NCBI GenBank assembly: GCA_003116975.1
Contig: BGKB01000193.1
Span: 51,865 to 115,864, forward strand
DNA from: Aurantiochytrium sp. KH105
Taxonomy: Eukaryota; Sar; Bigyra; Thraustochytrida; Thraustochytriidae
DNA: 64,000 nt
Direction of reading: 5' to 3'
The notes below the pieces were generated by a model, which ran no database searches, was not told the origin of the DNA, and worked only from the letters and a program-made list of their open reading frames with translations. Positions 38,195 to 48,470 of the stretch are shown one piece after another; the first letter of the stretch is position 1, and the number at the start of each line of letters is the position of its first letter. The position numbers were made by a program, and so were the translations under genes.

Positions 38195-39032
38195 GGCCAC
38201 AGGGAGTGATGTTACCGCGAAGACCTTTCTGCGCCGAGGCGAGGTTGGCCGCTGGCCGCCTTGGTCGGCCGCGAGTTAGTAGTTGTTAGGCCCAGGCTGT
38301 GCCACGCTGTGCACCACGAGCCAGGGCCAAGCTGTATCGCTTCTTCAAGCTTTGGCCCGCTGCCTGGCCAGTCGATCTGTTAGCCGCCCGCCTGGCCCCA
38401 CGTGAGCAGGGCCTCCGTCCGGCTCGCAACCCGACCTTGCGCCTCCCGCTCCTTGGGTGAGTGCAAGCAAGGCAGGCAGGTTTGCCGGCCGGTCGATGGC
38501 GAATGGGTTGACGGTCGCGTGCGGTGGCGCTTTTGATTCGCGCGCCCGCCGCCTTCCTGCGCAAAGATCAGCGGCCGGCGGCGAAGCGCGCAGCAGCGGC
38601 GTTGGCGAGGCAGGCGTGGGACCGTGTCTGGCGGACGAGAAGCGCGGGAGCGCGCGTGCGATCGCGGTCTGCGTCCCCGGGCTGCAACCACCACGCTTTC
38701 TCCTTTATTTCACTGTCAATTTATCTTTCTTTCTTTTTTTCGCTGTTGCCAATCCACTGTCACAGTCAGTCCGTGCCACTGCCAGTTGCTTTTTTTTTTG
38801 GATTGGTTTGGTTTGTTTGTGGTAGGCCTAGACTATTTCTTTTTTGCGGCGACATGAACATTGGAATGATTCGAACAGGGAGAAGACATCAAGGGCGACA
38901 GCCTACCTTGCTCCTGGCTGCTTGTGCGGATGATAATGGCATACTACGTCTACCATCATGGTCAAAGAGAGGGAGATGTAGAAAGAGAGAGAGAGTTTCT
39001 TTGTAAAAACTGGGCAAGTAATACACCTTACA
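38195..39032. other. Intergenic region upstream of the CCCH/RING gene
   Basis: About 840 bases: the promoter of the CCCH/RING gene on the left and the 3' flank of the PDI/ERGIC gene on the right. T-rich runs lie near 38715-38745 and 38788-38800. No gene was seen. Confidence 0.5.
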
Positions 39033-40622
39033 TTAGTCGAGCTTTTTCGTCAGCGTGTTGACGACAGAAGATAAGACACCCTCGAAGAGAACCGAGACGG
39101 TGTACACGCCACCAAGAATAGCGCACATTGAAGTAAAACCCTCGATCCAAGGCTTGGTCTCTTCAACAACGACAACCTTGAAGGGCGCAAGGTCATAACT
39201 GAAAATGACCTGAGGAACTTCAGCTAGCGTTGGGTGCGTATCGCTGGAGATGGTGTATTCGTATGCGTTGATAGACTTGCCGCGGTGCGGCCTGCGCGAG
39301 GTTCCAATGACCTTGATGTAATGCTCGTGAGTGTAGTTGTTGTCGCTGGCGCTGAAGGGGATCTCGTCGATGCCCTCGGCAAGAACAATCGGACGTCCAA
39401 CCTTGTCAGCGTAGGCGCCTTCGACCGGAAGAGCCTGGCTGCGAACAAGCTTTGCACTGTGTTTGCCAAAACTTAGGTGACGGATGAAATGATCGAGCTT
39501 GAGGAGTCCTGTCTCGAACGTGTGGCCGGACAGCTTGGGGTGAAAGATGACTCTGCCCGGCACCCGACGCAAGTTGAGAAAGCCCTCGACGCGGCAGCCG
39601 AGCGCCGTGACCTTGGATTCGGGCTTGCCGTCCTTCTCCACGTCATGGCCCTTGTGGGGCTCCGGAAGCGCGCCCTTGTCCTCGGCTTGAACTTCTTTGA
39701 GGACGGAAATGGCAAACTTGGCCAAAGGTTCTGCCTTGCGCGCACCCGTGTACTGCTCATTGTACCGGCCGCGAGGACCCGTGACTCGGTTGACCTTGCT
39801 CTGGCGAAAGACGAGAATGGTGGGAAATGCCTGGATGCCATTGTCCATGCAAATTTTTTGGTGGGCCTTGACAGTGCAGTCAAAACTTGCGAGTGCAATC
39901 GAGTGCTTGTGATGGCCGTCCACCTCGTGAGGCGCCTGCTCACGAACCAGGTGCGCCGCATGCTCATAGATGGGGGCAAGACGTTGGCAGTGAGGGCACC
40001 ACGGTGCGTGAAAGTCGACGAGGAGAACCTCAAATTCGTCGACTGTTTTCACGAAGTTCTCCGGGGTGAGTTCGATCGCATACCGCTTCACGCCATAAAC
40101 ATCCTTGTCCGTGCCGTCGTAGAGGTGTTCCCATTCGGCCTCGACATTGTCGCCAGCGCCACCCTTGGAAACGGATCCAACCTTGACGCCATCGAGCGAG
40201 TACTTGTGCAGCGAGTGATCAAGGATATCGACGCGTCTTCGGCCGAGGACGTTTTCCACGTCAACACCCAAATACTCGCAGCTGAGGGACTCAAAGGTGA
40301 GGTTGATGTTCATTTGGAAAATGCTGTCTTCGCTGTGATCAATCTCAATGGCCGTCGACTCTCGTACTGCCAGAAAGTTGGAGAGCTCCAAGTACAGGAT
40401 GAGCAGAAAGAAGAGGGCGAAGGCGATCGAGACGCTGCCGCCTACGGCACTTGCCTCGGTGAGGTCTCTGGGAATCTTTCTATACAGGTCGAACGACCGC
40501 AGACGGGCCGACAGGCCACCTGCAGGCACACTCAAGCCGCCGCTGGTCCCGCCTCCCGTGCCACTGCTGCTGCCGCCGGCCCCCATCATGCCCCCGGCTC
40601 CGCCTCCGCTGCGTTGCTTCAT
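39033..40622 (-). CDS. ERV/ERGIC-thioredoxin fusion protein (PDI 5-4 / PDI-C type)
   Basis: Read from ATG 40622 (529 residues); the open frame extends four codons to a TTG. Residues about 22-115 match the ERGIC N-terminal domain: LRSFDLYRKIPRDLTEASAVGG, then a membrane helix (about 42-64). A thioredoxin domain at about 175-310 carries the active site APWCPHCQRLAP (Cys about 209 and 212). The C-terminal part (about 340-510) matches the COPII-coated ERV domain and has a second helix near 495-518. The protein ends in KKLD, which fits the KKxx dilysine signal for COPI retrieval to the ER. This order (ERV half, thioredoxin, ERV half) is known from plant PDIL5-type and protist proteins. It probably aids disulfide formation or cargo handling while cycling between ER and Golgi. 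Confidence 0.9.
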   Translation of the reverse strand: MKQRSGGGAGGMMGAGGSSSGTGGGTSGGLSVPAGGLSARLRSFDLYRKIPRDLTEASAVGGSVSIAFALFFLLILYLELSNFLAVRESTAIEIDHSEDSIFQMNINLTFESLSCEYLGVDVENVLGRRRVDILDHSLHKYSLDGVKVGSVSKGGAGDNVEAEWEHLYDGTDKDVYGVKRYAIELTPENFVKTVDEFEVLLVDFHAPWCPHCQRLAPIYEHAAHLVREQAPHEVDGHHKHSIALASFDCTVKAHQKICMDNGIQAFPTILVFRQSKVNRVTGPRGRYNEQYTGARKAEPLAKFAISVLKEVQAEDKGALPEPHKGHDVEKDGKPESKVTALGCRVEGFLNLRRVPGRVIFHPKLSGHTFETGLLKLDHFIRHLSFGKHSAKLVRSQALPVEGAYADKVGRPIVLAEGIDEIPFSASDNNYTHEHYIKVIGTSRRPHRGKSINAYEYTISSDTHPTLAEVPQVIFSYDLAPFKVVVVEETKPWIEGFTSMCAILGGVYTVSVLFEGVLSSVVNTLTKKLD

Positions 40623-41211
40623 GGCAGCGAACAAGCGTGTTGCGCAGACACGAAGGGGCTATGCGTAGGCCTCTCGTATCGAGGAGCGCTGCAGCCAGCG
40701 CGCGCCACGCAACTCCGACGCCACGCGTCTCGCTCCACCTCGCCGCCGCCTTCGTTGTTTGCCGCGCCGTGCCTTGTGCTGTGACGTGCAGACAGAGCAG
40801 CTGCCGGCTGGTCGGAGTCTATCTAACGAAGATAGGGGCCACGCTGGAAGCGAAGAACCAAATCAAGAGACAAAGCACGAAGCCAGCAGACAAACGAAGG
40901 AGGCGGAACCAAACAGCGTGGCGAATTCGCAAAGTCCATCGTAGGCTTTTCTTTACTAAAAAAGTTGATGATTTACATGTTGGTGGGGATTGGCGTTCGG
41001 CAGGCTATCTGGAAAATCTAGGGGAGAACAAGTGCCACTGCAGCGCGACGTATACAATGGACGATTTGCACCGAATCAAGAAATGCAGACTAGGCCAGCT
41101 GGCTTGCCTTTGTAAGGCGGCTTTTATTCATCCCGTTGAGAACTAGAAAGAAATGAATGAAAGCAAGAGAGGCGGCTGGCTGGCTGAGTCGCTGGCTGCG
41201 TAGCTGGCTTG
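40623..41211. other. Intergenic region
   Basis: About 590 bases between the PDI/ERGIC promoter and the 3' end of the PH-like gene. A GGCT-rich run lies near 41170-41207. No gene was seen. Confidence 0.5.
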
Positions 41212-41920
41212 CTACTGATTGGCCATGGCCTGAGCCGTGAATTGCATACCGACAGAGCCGAGAGCCTGTTTTTTGCGATCGCGCTCTCGCTTACGCTGCT
41301 CCAGCTCGAGATATCGCTGCTGGCGGTCAAACATACTCCGAGAGCGACTGGCCTCCTCTTCGAGCTGGGGGGCAAAGACAGCTTGGGCCTCCTTGAGCGC
41401 AGCGTGCCACAGATCCCTATCCTGCGAGGCTTTCATCTCCACGGAGAGAAGAACTTTACCATGGTGATCAAGGAGGCGGAGTTCTACGTCGCCGCAGCAA
41501 TCCATGACCTGCACGGTGCGCAGGGACAAGGCCCCCTCGTGGAGTGGGCGATTCTGCTGCTGTTGCAGCGTTTGCCATCCGAGTCGAATTCCGTCGTCCG
41601 CGACAACGAGGCGCACAAGAACCTGACTACCACTTGCAGGATGTGCCCCAGTAGCTGTTCCTGCTTTGGCACCACTCGAGCTTGGCGCTCGGCCTGTGCC
41701 GAGAAAGCTAGAGACAGATCTCGACATGGATCCCATGAGCGAGACCTTTTCCGGCTCGTCAAAATCCACAAGTGTTACATAAATACCCTCCTCTAGCATG
41801 GGTAAATGGTTTCTCTCGAAGTCGCGGCGACGTTTCTCCTCTGGTGAGCTCAGGCCTCTGTTTGTCAAAAGTCAAAAGAGGGCAATGATGCAAAGATACG
41901 AGGATCGACGCGTCAGACAT
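41212..41920 (-). CDS. Hypothetical PH-like/coiled-coil protein, possible short intron
   Basis: The open frame from 41212 extends to a TTG at 41868, with its first internal ATG at residue 24. An ATG with good context lies just upstream at 41920 (GAGCCATGTC) in another frame. Removing a 52-base GT...AG segment at 41858-41909 (acceptor AAACAG) would join MSDA to GLSSPEEKRRRDFER in frame. The donor is weak, so this is only a proposal. The product would be about 218 residues. The centre (about 80-165) looks like a small beta-rich domain ending in a PH-style helix (SQDRDLWHAALKEAQAVF), and the C-terminus is a charged helix (RYLELEQRKRERDRKKQ). It is not assigned to a named family. It shares a short divergent promoter with the EF-hand gene. 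Confidence 0.6.
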
Positions 41921-42447
41921 GGCTCCTTTTGGCGGACTCTCAAGCGTAGGACCTTTCTTAGTAAACGTACACTGCATCGGTGACCAGGTGATAGACCCGA
42001 ACAAGACAGCCGCATCGCGACGTCGCCTGCTGCGCGGCCGCGACCCCTGCCGCGCTGCTTGGCCCCGCGCCGGCCGAGCCCTTGACCGCCTCGACGGTCT
42101 GGTTCACGTTCTTGGCCACGCTCGCGTACGCGCCTCTGGCCGACGACGCGGCGAGCCACGCTGCGGACTGCATCGGGTCCTCCGCGCCAGCCCTGGCTAT
42201 CGGCCTCGCCTCGCAGAACCGGCACTGGCGCGCTCCTCGCCCAAGTCCTCGACCTCGACCTCATCGTCTTCCAGCCTGCGACTGACTGCCCGAGAACTAG
42301 ATTCGCACTATCCCGCCTGCAAGCTGCGGGCGGTACCCGCGTCCCAGCATCGCATCGCGTCGCGTCGCACACCGCGGCGCTGCTCCCCTTCACTGTCTGT
42401 CATTCGTGCTAAAGGCGCCCGCCGACACACGCACGCGCGCACACAGG
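41921..42447. other. Divergent intergenic region
   Basis: About 530 GC-rich bases between the divergent PH-like and EF-hand genes. No gene or RNA was recognised. Confidence 0.45.
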
Positions 42448-44145
42448 ATGCATGCCCGAGCGAGCGTAGACCGCGTACATCCGCCCGGCGCGAGGCTCCG
42501 CGGCTCCGCGGCTTCGCGGCTTCGCGGCTTCGCGGCTCCGTTTCCGGCGCAGGCTGAGGCTGGCCGCGCGAGGCTTGCGGGCTTGCTTTGCTTTGCGAGA
42601 AGCTTTGCTTGCGTTGCTGGACCTGGGAGATCGGCTGGGCAGAGTGCCAAGTCGCCTTGCACGTGCCGACCGCGAGCGGCGCGGCGCTGGATGCCGGCGC
42701 GCGCGGGCGCGGGCGCGGCGCGGTGGCTGGCGGGCGCGTGGACGCCGCAGACGCGGACGCGGACGCGGCAGGGCGAGAAGAAGATCGCCGCGCAGGAGGA
42801 GCACGAGGAGCACGAGGAGGACGCGGAGCCCGCGAACGAGGACGTCGCGCGCACGGACAGCACCCGCGCGGAGACCTGCAGCGAGGAGGGCGAGGAGGAC
42901 GGCCAGGAGCAGCAGCAGCAGCAGCTGCTGCTCGCTGCCGCCGCAGCGAGAGCTGCAGCGACGCGTCGCCGCGTGCAGGAGCAGTTTTGGCGCCTGCGGG
43001 AGCTCACGACGAGCGACGTCGAAAGCCTCGAGGACGACGCCACGCTCGAGAAGAGCGACGGCACCAGCGCAGGCGATCGACTCACCATGGGTAAGCGAGG
43101 ACACGTCCAGTTCGAGTTTGATCCCGACCTCAACGACCAGCAGGAGGAGGAGCTCGAGTTCGAGGAAGGGGACGAGGACCCGAGCGACCTCGACAGTCTC
43201 AACGACGAAGACGAGGACGGTGACGAGGACGAGGACGAGGAAAGCGAAGCCGATGGCCTCGAGCGTACGAGGAGAAAACGGCGCAACCGTCGCCGGCGGC
43301 ACAAGGGTAGCAGCGGCAAAACAGACGGCTCGCGCGATGGAGCTTCGCTCATGAAAATCTTCAAGGAGAGAGCCGTCACGCCTATGATCGTGGTGAATAA
43401 CTGGACCGATCAAGTTATGCAGTCCAAGCAATTGCAGCGCATCAGAGAGAGACGACGCGCAGGCGAAGCGGAGCTCGCGCGCCTGCGTAACGATTTTCTG
43501 ACGAGCCAGACGTTCCTCGAAATGGTAGACCAAGCTTTCGAGGAATGCGACATTGACGGGAATGGGGCAATCGACACGGGCGAGCTCTACGCGGGGGTTC
43601 TTCTCTTGTATCACAATTTAAATCGCATCCCCTGGGGAGGACGCAAGCCACCCCCCAAACGCGCACACGTTTTGAATGTGATGAAAAAGTATGATTTCAA
43701 CGAGGATGAAAAGCTCGACCGCGAAGAATTCCTCGCACTTTGTCAGGACCTTTGTCACAATGTTGTGCTTGACGTGACGAAGCGCATACTTCTGGTTATT
43801 ATCGTGTTCCCTATGCTTGCGCAGCCGATGAAACATATGCTGCAAGACTTTTTCGTTGTTGCAAGACTCACTCCGTTGGCGGCTCTATTGGCGAGCGTTC
43901 CTGATCAGATTTTCACCTCCGTCGCGGTAGCTCTCATGGTGACATTGTTGCCCTATATGGAAGCGGGTCTTCCAGAATGGCTTGGTTTGCGTTGGGACGA
44001 CGTCACCGACATTAGTCGTGGATCCGAGGTGCAGCAATTCAAACGCCTTCGTCAGCGCAAGGTAATGTCTCTTCGTGCTGCAAGACGAGGCCAGGAACGG
44101 CTCCGCGCACGTTCCGCTTCATCCTCGAACTCTCTCTCAGACTAA
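42448..44145 (+). CDS. EF-hand membrane protein, unknown function
   Basis: Read from the first in-frame ATG at 42448 (565 residues); 42691 and 43087 are later candidates, because the first 100 residues are Arg/Ala-rich and partly made of an eight-base repeat. An acidic and Gln-rich segment follows (about 110-160), then another acidic stretch (about 225-275). Two EF-hands are clear: loop DIDGNGAIDTGE at about 368-379 and loop DFNEDEKLDREE at about 416-427, both with Ca-binding residues and the closing Glu. After them come hydrophobic helices at about 445-467 (ILLVIIVFPMLAQPM) and 475-510 (SVAVALMVTLLPYME). The tail is basic and Ser-rich. It is likely a calcium-sensing protein on an internal membrane. 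The family was not recognised. Confidence 0.72.
   Translation: MHARASVDRVHPPGARLRGSAASRLRGFAAPFPAQAEAGRARLAGLLCFARSFACVAGPGRSAGQSAKSPCTCRPRAARRWMPARAGAGAARWLAGAWTPQTRTRTRQGEKKIAAQEEHEEHEEDAEPANEDVARTDSTRAETCSEEGEEDGQEQQQQQLLLAAAAARAAATRRRVQEQFWRLRELTTSDVESLEDDATLEKSDGTSAGDRLTMGKRGHVQFEFDPDLNDQQEEELEFEEGDEDPSDLDSLNDEDEDGDEDEDEESEADGLERTRRKRRNRRRRHKGSSGKTDGSRDGASLMKIFKERAVTPMIVVNNWTDQVMQSKQLQRIRERRRAGEAELARLRNDFLTSQTFLEMVDQAFEECDIDGNGAIDTGELYAGVLLLYHNLNRIPWGGRKPPPKRAHVLNVMKKYDFNEDEKLDREEFLALCQDLCHNVVLDVTKRILLVIIVFPMLAQPMKHMLQDFFVVARLTPLAALLASVPDQIFTSVAVALMVTLLPYMEAGLPEWLGLRWDDVTDISRGSEVQQFKRLRQRKVMSLRAARRGQERLRARSASSSNSLSD
42488..42541 (+). repeat. Eight-base tandem repeat (CGGCTTCG unit)
   Basis: About six imperfect copies of CGGCTTCG/CGGCTCCG in a row near the 5' end of the EF-hand gene. 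Within the putative coding frame they make an Arg/Leu/Ala-rich peptide, which raises doubt that this part is translated. Confidence 0.7.
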
Positions 44146-44314
44146 GTTAGAAGTTAAAAAAGAATAGAATGTTGTTGTTGTTTTGTTATTTCTCTTTGTA
44201 TTTTGTATCCTGCAGCCAGTTCCATTTGCGTCGACTCCCCTGCGCACTCAATGGGTCGAAAATCGTTGGTCACTTTAAAGAAGAAGCCATCAATGAACCA
44301 TTGAGCCAGAGTGA

Positions 44315-46765
44315 TCAAGATTCTGCCGCAGTCTCAACCTTGGCGGAGTTAGCTGCCACGCTCGACACGGGACCCGCAGCTGAGGAGGGATTCACCGCAG
44401 TAGTTCCGGCTCCGGTCAACATGGTGAACTTGACATCCTTGTGAATGTTGATGAGCTTTGGAACCATAATTAGCGACACTGTGACCATGCACGTAAGCAC
44501 AGAGCCAAGACTCGCAAACAGGTGCAGCTCAGCGTACGTTAGGTCAAGCCCGAGCACCACAGCCAGCGTGACCATCGAGAGCAACGCGCCATTGTACACA
44601 GACAAGAAGATCCACCGCGCCTCGCTAAGCTCGGAGGTTACGTTGCGAATCTGATACGAGACGAAGCAGCCATACGCCGTCATAAGCCCGAGCAACAGAA
44701 TCACCAGCATTCCCAGCGTTCCCGACTCGACCGCACAGGTTTCGAAAGGAACCAAGTGCACATTGCCATCCGCGTCGTCGACCGGCTTTGAGCTCGTCTG
44801 CGGCTTGGGAGGATCCACAAGAAGCATCACCGCCAACAAGCCGACAGTTGCGACAATCAGTGCTGCCAGACGACGATACAGACGCCAGTTTGACACCTTC
44901 TTGCTGCGCAGCCTCGAGTTGTTCATGAGGACGCTCACTCGCCACGTCTTGACAAAGAGAGGTCCAAACAGCAGAACGTACCCCACCGCCGTGAAGCACG
45001 GAAGTGCAGCACAACGTGCAGCGCTCAGCTCGTCGACAGAGAGAAGCGGCCCAGTAAGCGCGACGAAAGCGCCAAAGATCATGATGAGCAGAAACTTGCG
45101 CTGCGACAGACGAATGACCTTGTGTGACCATACTCTGGCGAGCGCAAGCAGAAAGATGAAGATGAAAGCATACCCGAACATAACGAGCCCTGCCCCGGCG
45201 CTCTTCAAGCTCGCGTGGTCGCAGCTGGCTTCGAACGCTTCAATGTCCGGACAGTATCGCAACGCGTCTTCCGAGTTCTGCGTCAGCGTCACAGTACGCA
45301 GAGAGTTCGCGCACGCGCTCACGGTCATGTTGTAGTCTTCGTTGGAGCACGCCATGACAAAGTCGACGGGGACAGTGGTGGTGTTGCCCGGAAAGATCTC
45401 GGCTTGAAACGTTGTCACTGTACGCGTCCCTGCATCAATAGTGCCGACCGAGTTCTGCGCTTCATTGTAGATGTTGAGAATATCGTACGTCGCCACGCTA
45501 CGATCACCAGCGGCGTCGAGTGCAATGGAACCCGAGGTACCGTTGTAAGTCGTTTCGCGGATTGCTTCCCGGATCCGTGTGGCGTTTGCACGCTCAGAAG
45601 CCGTCAGAGGATGAAGAGCACGAAGCGCGAGCATCATGGCATCGTAAAAGTACCCGTTCCACATGTCCTTGGCTTTGCTCTTTCCGACTTCGACAGAGTT
45701 TCCGTTCGCAGCTGTCAGCATCGCGCCGAGGTTGGCGAACATGCCGGTGGTGTCATCGTAGTGGCTATCCACGCACGAGAGCCAGTCCTGATATGTTTGG
45801 CCTTCCGTGTCCATCCAGGGCACAAGGCCAATGAAGCCGTGAAGAAGCTTTTCCATGTCGACCAGCTTTTCTTCTGGCAGACCCCACAGGTTGCTCGAGA
45901 GGGTAGTAATCGTCGACTCTGTAGTGAGCCACGCCCAGCCTTCGTCGAGCATTCCTGTAGCGTTGGCGATGACGAGAGCATCGCGTGCAGGCTCCATTGC
46001 GATCATAACGACGCGGACGCCCGACGCTCTGATCTTGCGCAAAGCTTCGGAGATCTGCGATTCTGTAAAGCCACTCGTGAGGGTGTAGCTGGTAACTTCG
46101 GCGCCAAGCGAGACCGCGGTCTCGGCAAAGACGTTGGTGATGCCTTCAAAGTATGCCTCGGACGAGATGGAGAGCGTGGCGATCTTCGTCCAGCCCTGTG
46201 TATTGACGGCGTATTCTGCGAGCATCGCGCCTTGGTAGTTATCGGAAGGGATGACACGCGAAAAGTAGCTGTACGAGTCAGTGTCGCTCAGTAGAGGGGA
46301 CGTGGACGTGGCGCCAATGACATTCTTCTCGTAAATGGTGCCGATGATCGAAGCGCCTTGCGCGACACTGCTGTACAATGGTCCTACAGCCAGGTTTATA
46401 CCAGACTCGCGCATGCACAAGCCTGATTGCACACCACCGGAGACGCCGGATCCGGTGTCGATCCAGAGCATGTCGAGATCGGCGACGTTCGACATAAGAC
46501 CATCCTTGCGTGCTTTTTCCCAGGCACACATAGTGGCAAAGTCAGATTCGGGTCCAGACGAAAGCGATCGCAAGACGCCGACGCGATAAAAGTCATCGCT
46601 CGGAGCTTGCGAGTCTTCGCCGATCGTGTCTTCGTTGCAGACTCTGTCAGAGATGTACTGGTTGCAGCTGTTTGTTCCGCAGTCGCCATAGTCCTCCCGA
46701 GCTGCCACCAGCGTCATCTGCGCCAGGGCTAATGTGAGCCACCCACGACCAAGCTTTTCGGCCAA
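44315..46765 (-). CDS. Class C (GABA-B-like) receptor, array member 1
   Basis: An open frame of 816 residues. An N-terminal Venus-flytrap ligand-binding domain (about 35-500; ANF receptor/periplasmic-binding fold) is followed by a cysteine-bearing neck (CPDIEAFEASCDH) and seven hydrophobic helices (about 528-780), with GABA-B signatures such as FGPLFVKTWRVSVL and MVPKLINIHKD. The receptor should sit in the plasma membrane and signal through G proteins. The ligand cannot be read from sequence. The 5' end is unresolved: the frame begins at a TTG (46765) with a stop four codons upstream. The first ATG (46717) would cut the hydrophobic signal segment (WLTLALAQMTLVAA), so a 5' exon may be missing. 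The C-terminal tail (SSAAGPVSSVAANS) differs from its neighbour. Confidence 0.85.
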   Translation of the reverse strand: MAEKLGRGWLTLALAQMTLVAAREDYGDCGTNSCNQYISDRVCNEDTIGEDSQAPSDDFYRVGVLRSLSSGPESDFATMCAWEKARKDGLMSNVADLDMLWIDTGSGVSGGVQSGLCMRESGINLAVGPLYSSVAQGASIIGTIYEKNVIGATSTSPLLSDTDSYSYFSRVIPSDNYQGAMLAEYAVNTQGWTKIATLSISSEAYFEGITNVFAETAVSLGAEVTSYTLTSGFTESQISEALRKIRASGVRVVMIAMEPARDALVIANATGMLDEGWAWLTTESTITTLSSNLWGLPEEKLVDMEKLLHGFIGLVPWMDTEGQTYQDWLSCVDSHYDDTTGMFANLGAMLTAANGNSVEVGKSKAKDMWNGYFYDAMMLALRALHPLTASERANATRIREAIRETTYNGTSGSIALDAAGDRSVATYDILNIYNEAQNSVGTIDAGTRTVTTFQAEIFPGNTTTVPVDFVMACSNEDYNMTVSACANSLRTVTLTQNSEDALRYCPDIEAFEASCDHASLKSAGAGLVMFGYAFIFIFLLALARVWSHKVIRLSQRKFLLIMIFGAFVALTGPLLSVDELSAARCAALPCFTAVGYVLLFGPLFVKTWRVSVLMNNSRLRSKKVSNWRLYRRLAALIVATVGLLAVMLLVDPPKPQTSSKPVDDADGNVHLVPFETCAVESGTLGMLVILLLGLMTAYGCFVSYQIRNVTSELSEARWIFLSVYNGALLSMVTLAVVLGLDLTYAELHLFASLGSVLTCMVTVSLIMVPKLINIHKDVKFTMLTGAGTTAVNPSSAAGPVSSVAANSAKVETAAES
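44425..46693 (-). repeat. Shared receptor block, copy 1
   Basis: Collinear with 48581-50849 at a constant offset of 4156 bases and without indels. The part encoding the neck and seven helices is almost identical; differences cluster in the ligand-binding half. Sequence outside the block is unrelated. Confidence 0.9.
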
Positions 46766-48470
46766 GAAGCTGTGTCACGTTCCGATGCGCGCAAAGAAGT
46801 CCTGGATGAGTAGGCGTCTTCACAATCCCTTCTCTCTTGATTCCTGAAAAAAGCTTCTCTGAATTAATTAAGTGTTTGCTGCGCGAGAATCATGAATTGG
46901 AAGCCTGTCTTTCAAAAATTAAGGTGGTGTACTGGTGATCAACCGATCGCGACCGAACTCCAACGTGCATGACATGTGACATCTACAAACGAACAGAATG
47001 CTAGAATGGAGGGGACTCCGTCTGCGAGGCTCTCAATTCGGTGTCCAAGCAACAAAGAATTGTTACCTGATAAGTCTCAGCGAACGGATCCATCCTTCCG
47101 CTCAGTAGTCTATTTTAATTTTGAATTTTCACCCCTGACTGTCGTACGTTCTAGTGTGAGTACTCTGCAAAGCACTTCTCCGCGCGACCGAAACGGCAAC
47201 CAATGTCTGTAACCGCGACCTTTGTTGAGGTACTTCTCTGTCGATTGATTCTCGACGAGCTACCTTTTTGTCTTTTCGATCGACCGCAGCAGCCTTCGAC
47301 AACCCACCTCATTCGTCACTCCTCCACTTGTTCCAATTTGCTTGTTACGCCCAACGAGCGCTCCGAGATTGGCTCGGCCCGGACGTCTGAGGCCTGCCAG
47401 TGTGAAGGCTGTGAAACGCACCTGCTTGCCTTCAAGTCTCATGGCCCATTTCTTCTCTTCCAATTTGGCGCTTTCTGTGGGACGCGTGGGTCCGGGTGCA
47501 GGAAACAAGTTCAAAGCGTTTCAACGTCTGCATACGATTCTTGCGCACTCATTGTCATCAGCAGGTCGAGATCAATAACCTTGCGCTCGGGACGTCAACG
47601 AAGCTGATGAGCCTCAAACGAACCGCGTTTCGCCCAAACTTGAGGGGCACGAATGCGCCTGACTGCACGTACGGCCGAAATTTGGCGGAGATACCCTTTT
47701 CTACATACATTCGAAACGCAGCGGCCGAATCGAGGTGGAGGACGCAAAATGGAAGCACTCGGAAGCAAGGAAGCAAACGAAGAATGAGGCGGCAGGACGA
47801 GGAAGAAACGAGGTGGAAGAGGAGCGGGGGGGGGGGGGGGGCGCATTCATTTAATCGGTCTTTTCGCCGAGCAGGTCCGAATAGATAGATACCCAGTTCT
47901 GTCGAACTCCCTCTTTTCGTGGCCGCATAGCTGCTTGGCAGAATACATGTCTGGGCCGACAAGCGCCAAAAGCACTTACACCATTTAACGAAAACCTCAC
48001 GTGGATTCAACAAGGTTATATGAATAACTGTAAAGGTTTGAGGGATGACATTTCCTTGATTGCACGAGACGGGAACAGCTCGGGCGATTCCAGGTAGATT
48101 CGTTTTCTTGACCGCAGGTCGTCTTCACTGTGAACCAAACATAGGCCAACCAGGTAGCAGACCGATCGGACGAGGCAAAATCAGAGACAGAACCGTTCCT
48201 GAAACTTCGAACTCGTCAACGGCTTTTGCTTGCATCTCGAACTCGCATCAACAGGATGAGCCACCTACGTATGCTCTTTCGCAAAGAGTCTCGCTTAATT
48301 TTAAAACAGCCGCCGTTGCATTTGATCTCCAACGAGTTGAGCATAGAATCAGCAAAGACGGTCGCACCTATGATAGCTTCCAAGCACAAGGCTAGACAAG
48401 CGAATCGCAAGGACTGTCGCTGTCATTTGGCGTCACAGGGTAATGATCAGTGGGGCTCAAGGGCATTGTC
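46766..48470. other. Intergenic region between receptors 1 and 2
   Basis: About 1.7 kb, less GC-rich than most of the window. It should hold the promoter of receptor 1, and perhaps a missing first exon, plus the 3' flank of receptor 2. An ATG frame at 47203-47607 (134 residues) shows no domain and is not called. A 17-G run lies at 47825-47841. Confidence 0.5.
47825..47841 (+). repeat. Poly-G homopolymer
   Basis: Seventeen consecutive G bases, the longest homopolymer noticed in the window. It could form G-quadruplex structures, and its length is prone to sequencing error. Confidence 0.95.

Noticed and set aside
39477..40784. Plus-strand frame of 435 codons
   Set aside because: Antisense to the PDI/ERGIC gene, which has a complete recognised domain set.
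47203..47607. 134-codon ATG frame between receptors 1 and 2
   Set aside because: No domain, membrane segment or conserved-looking pattern; overlapping frames on both strands are of similar length.
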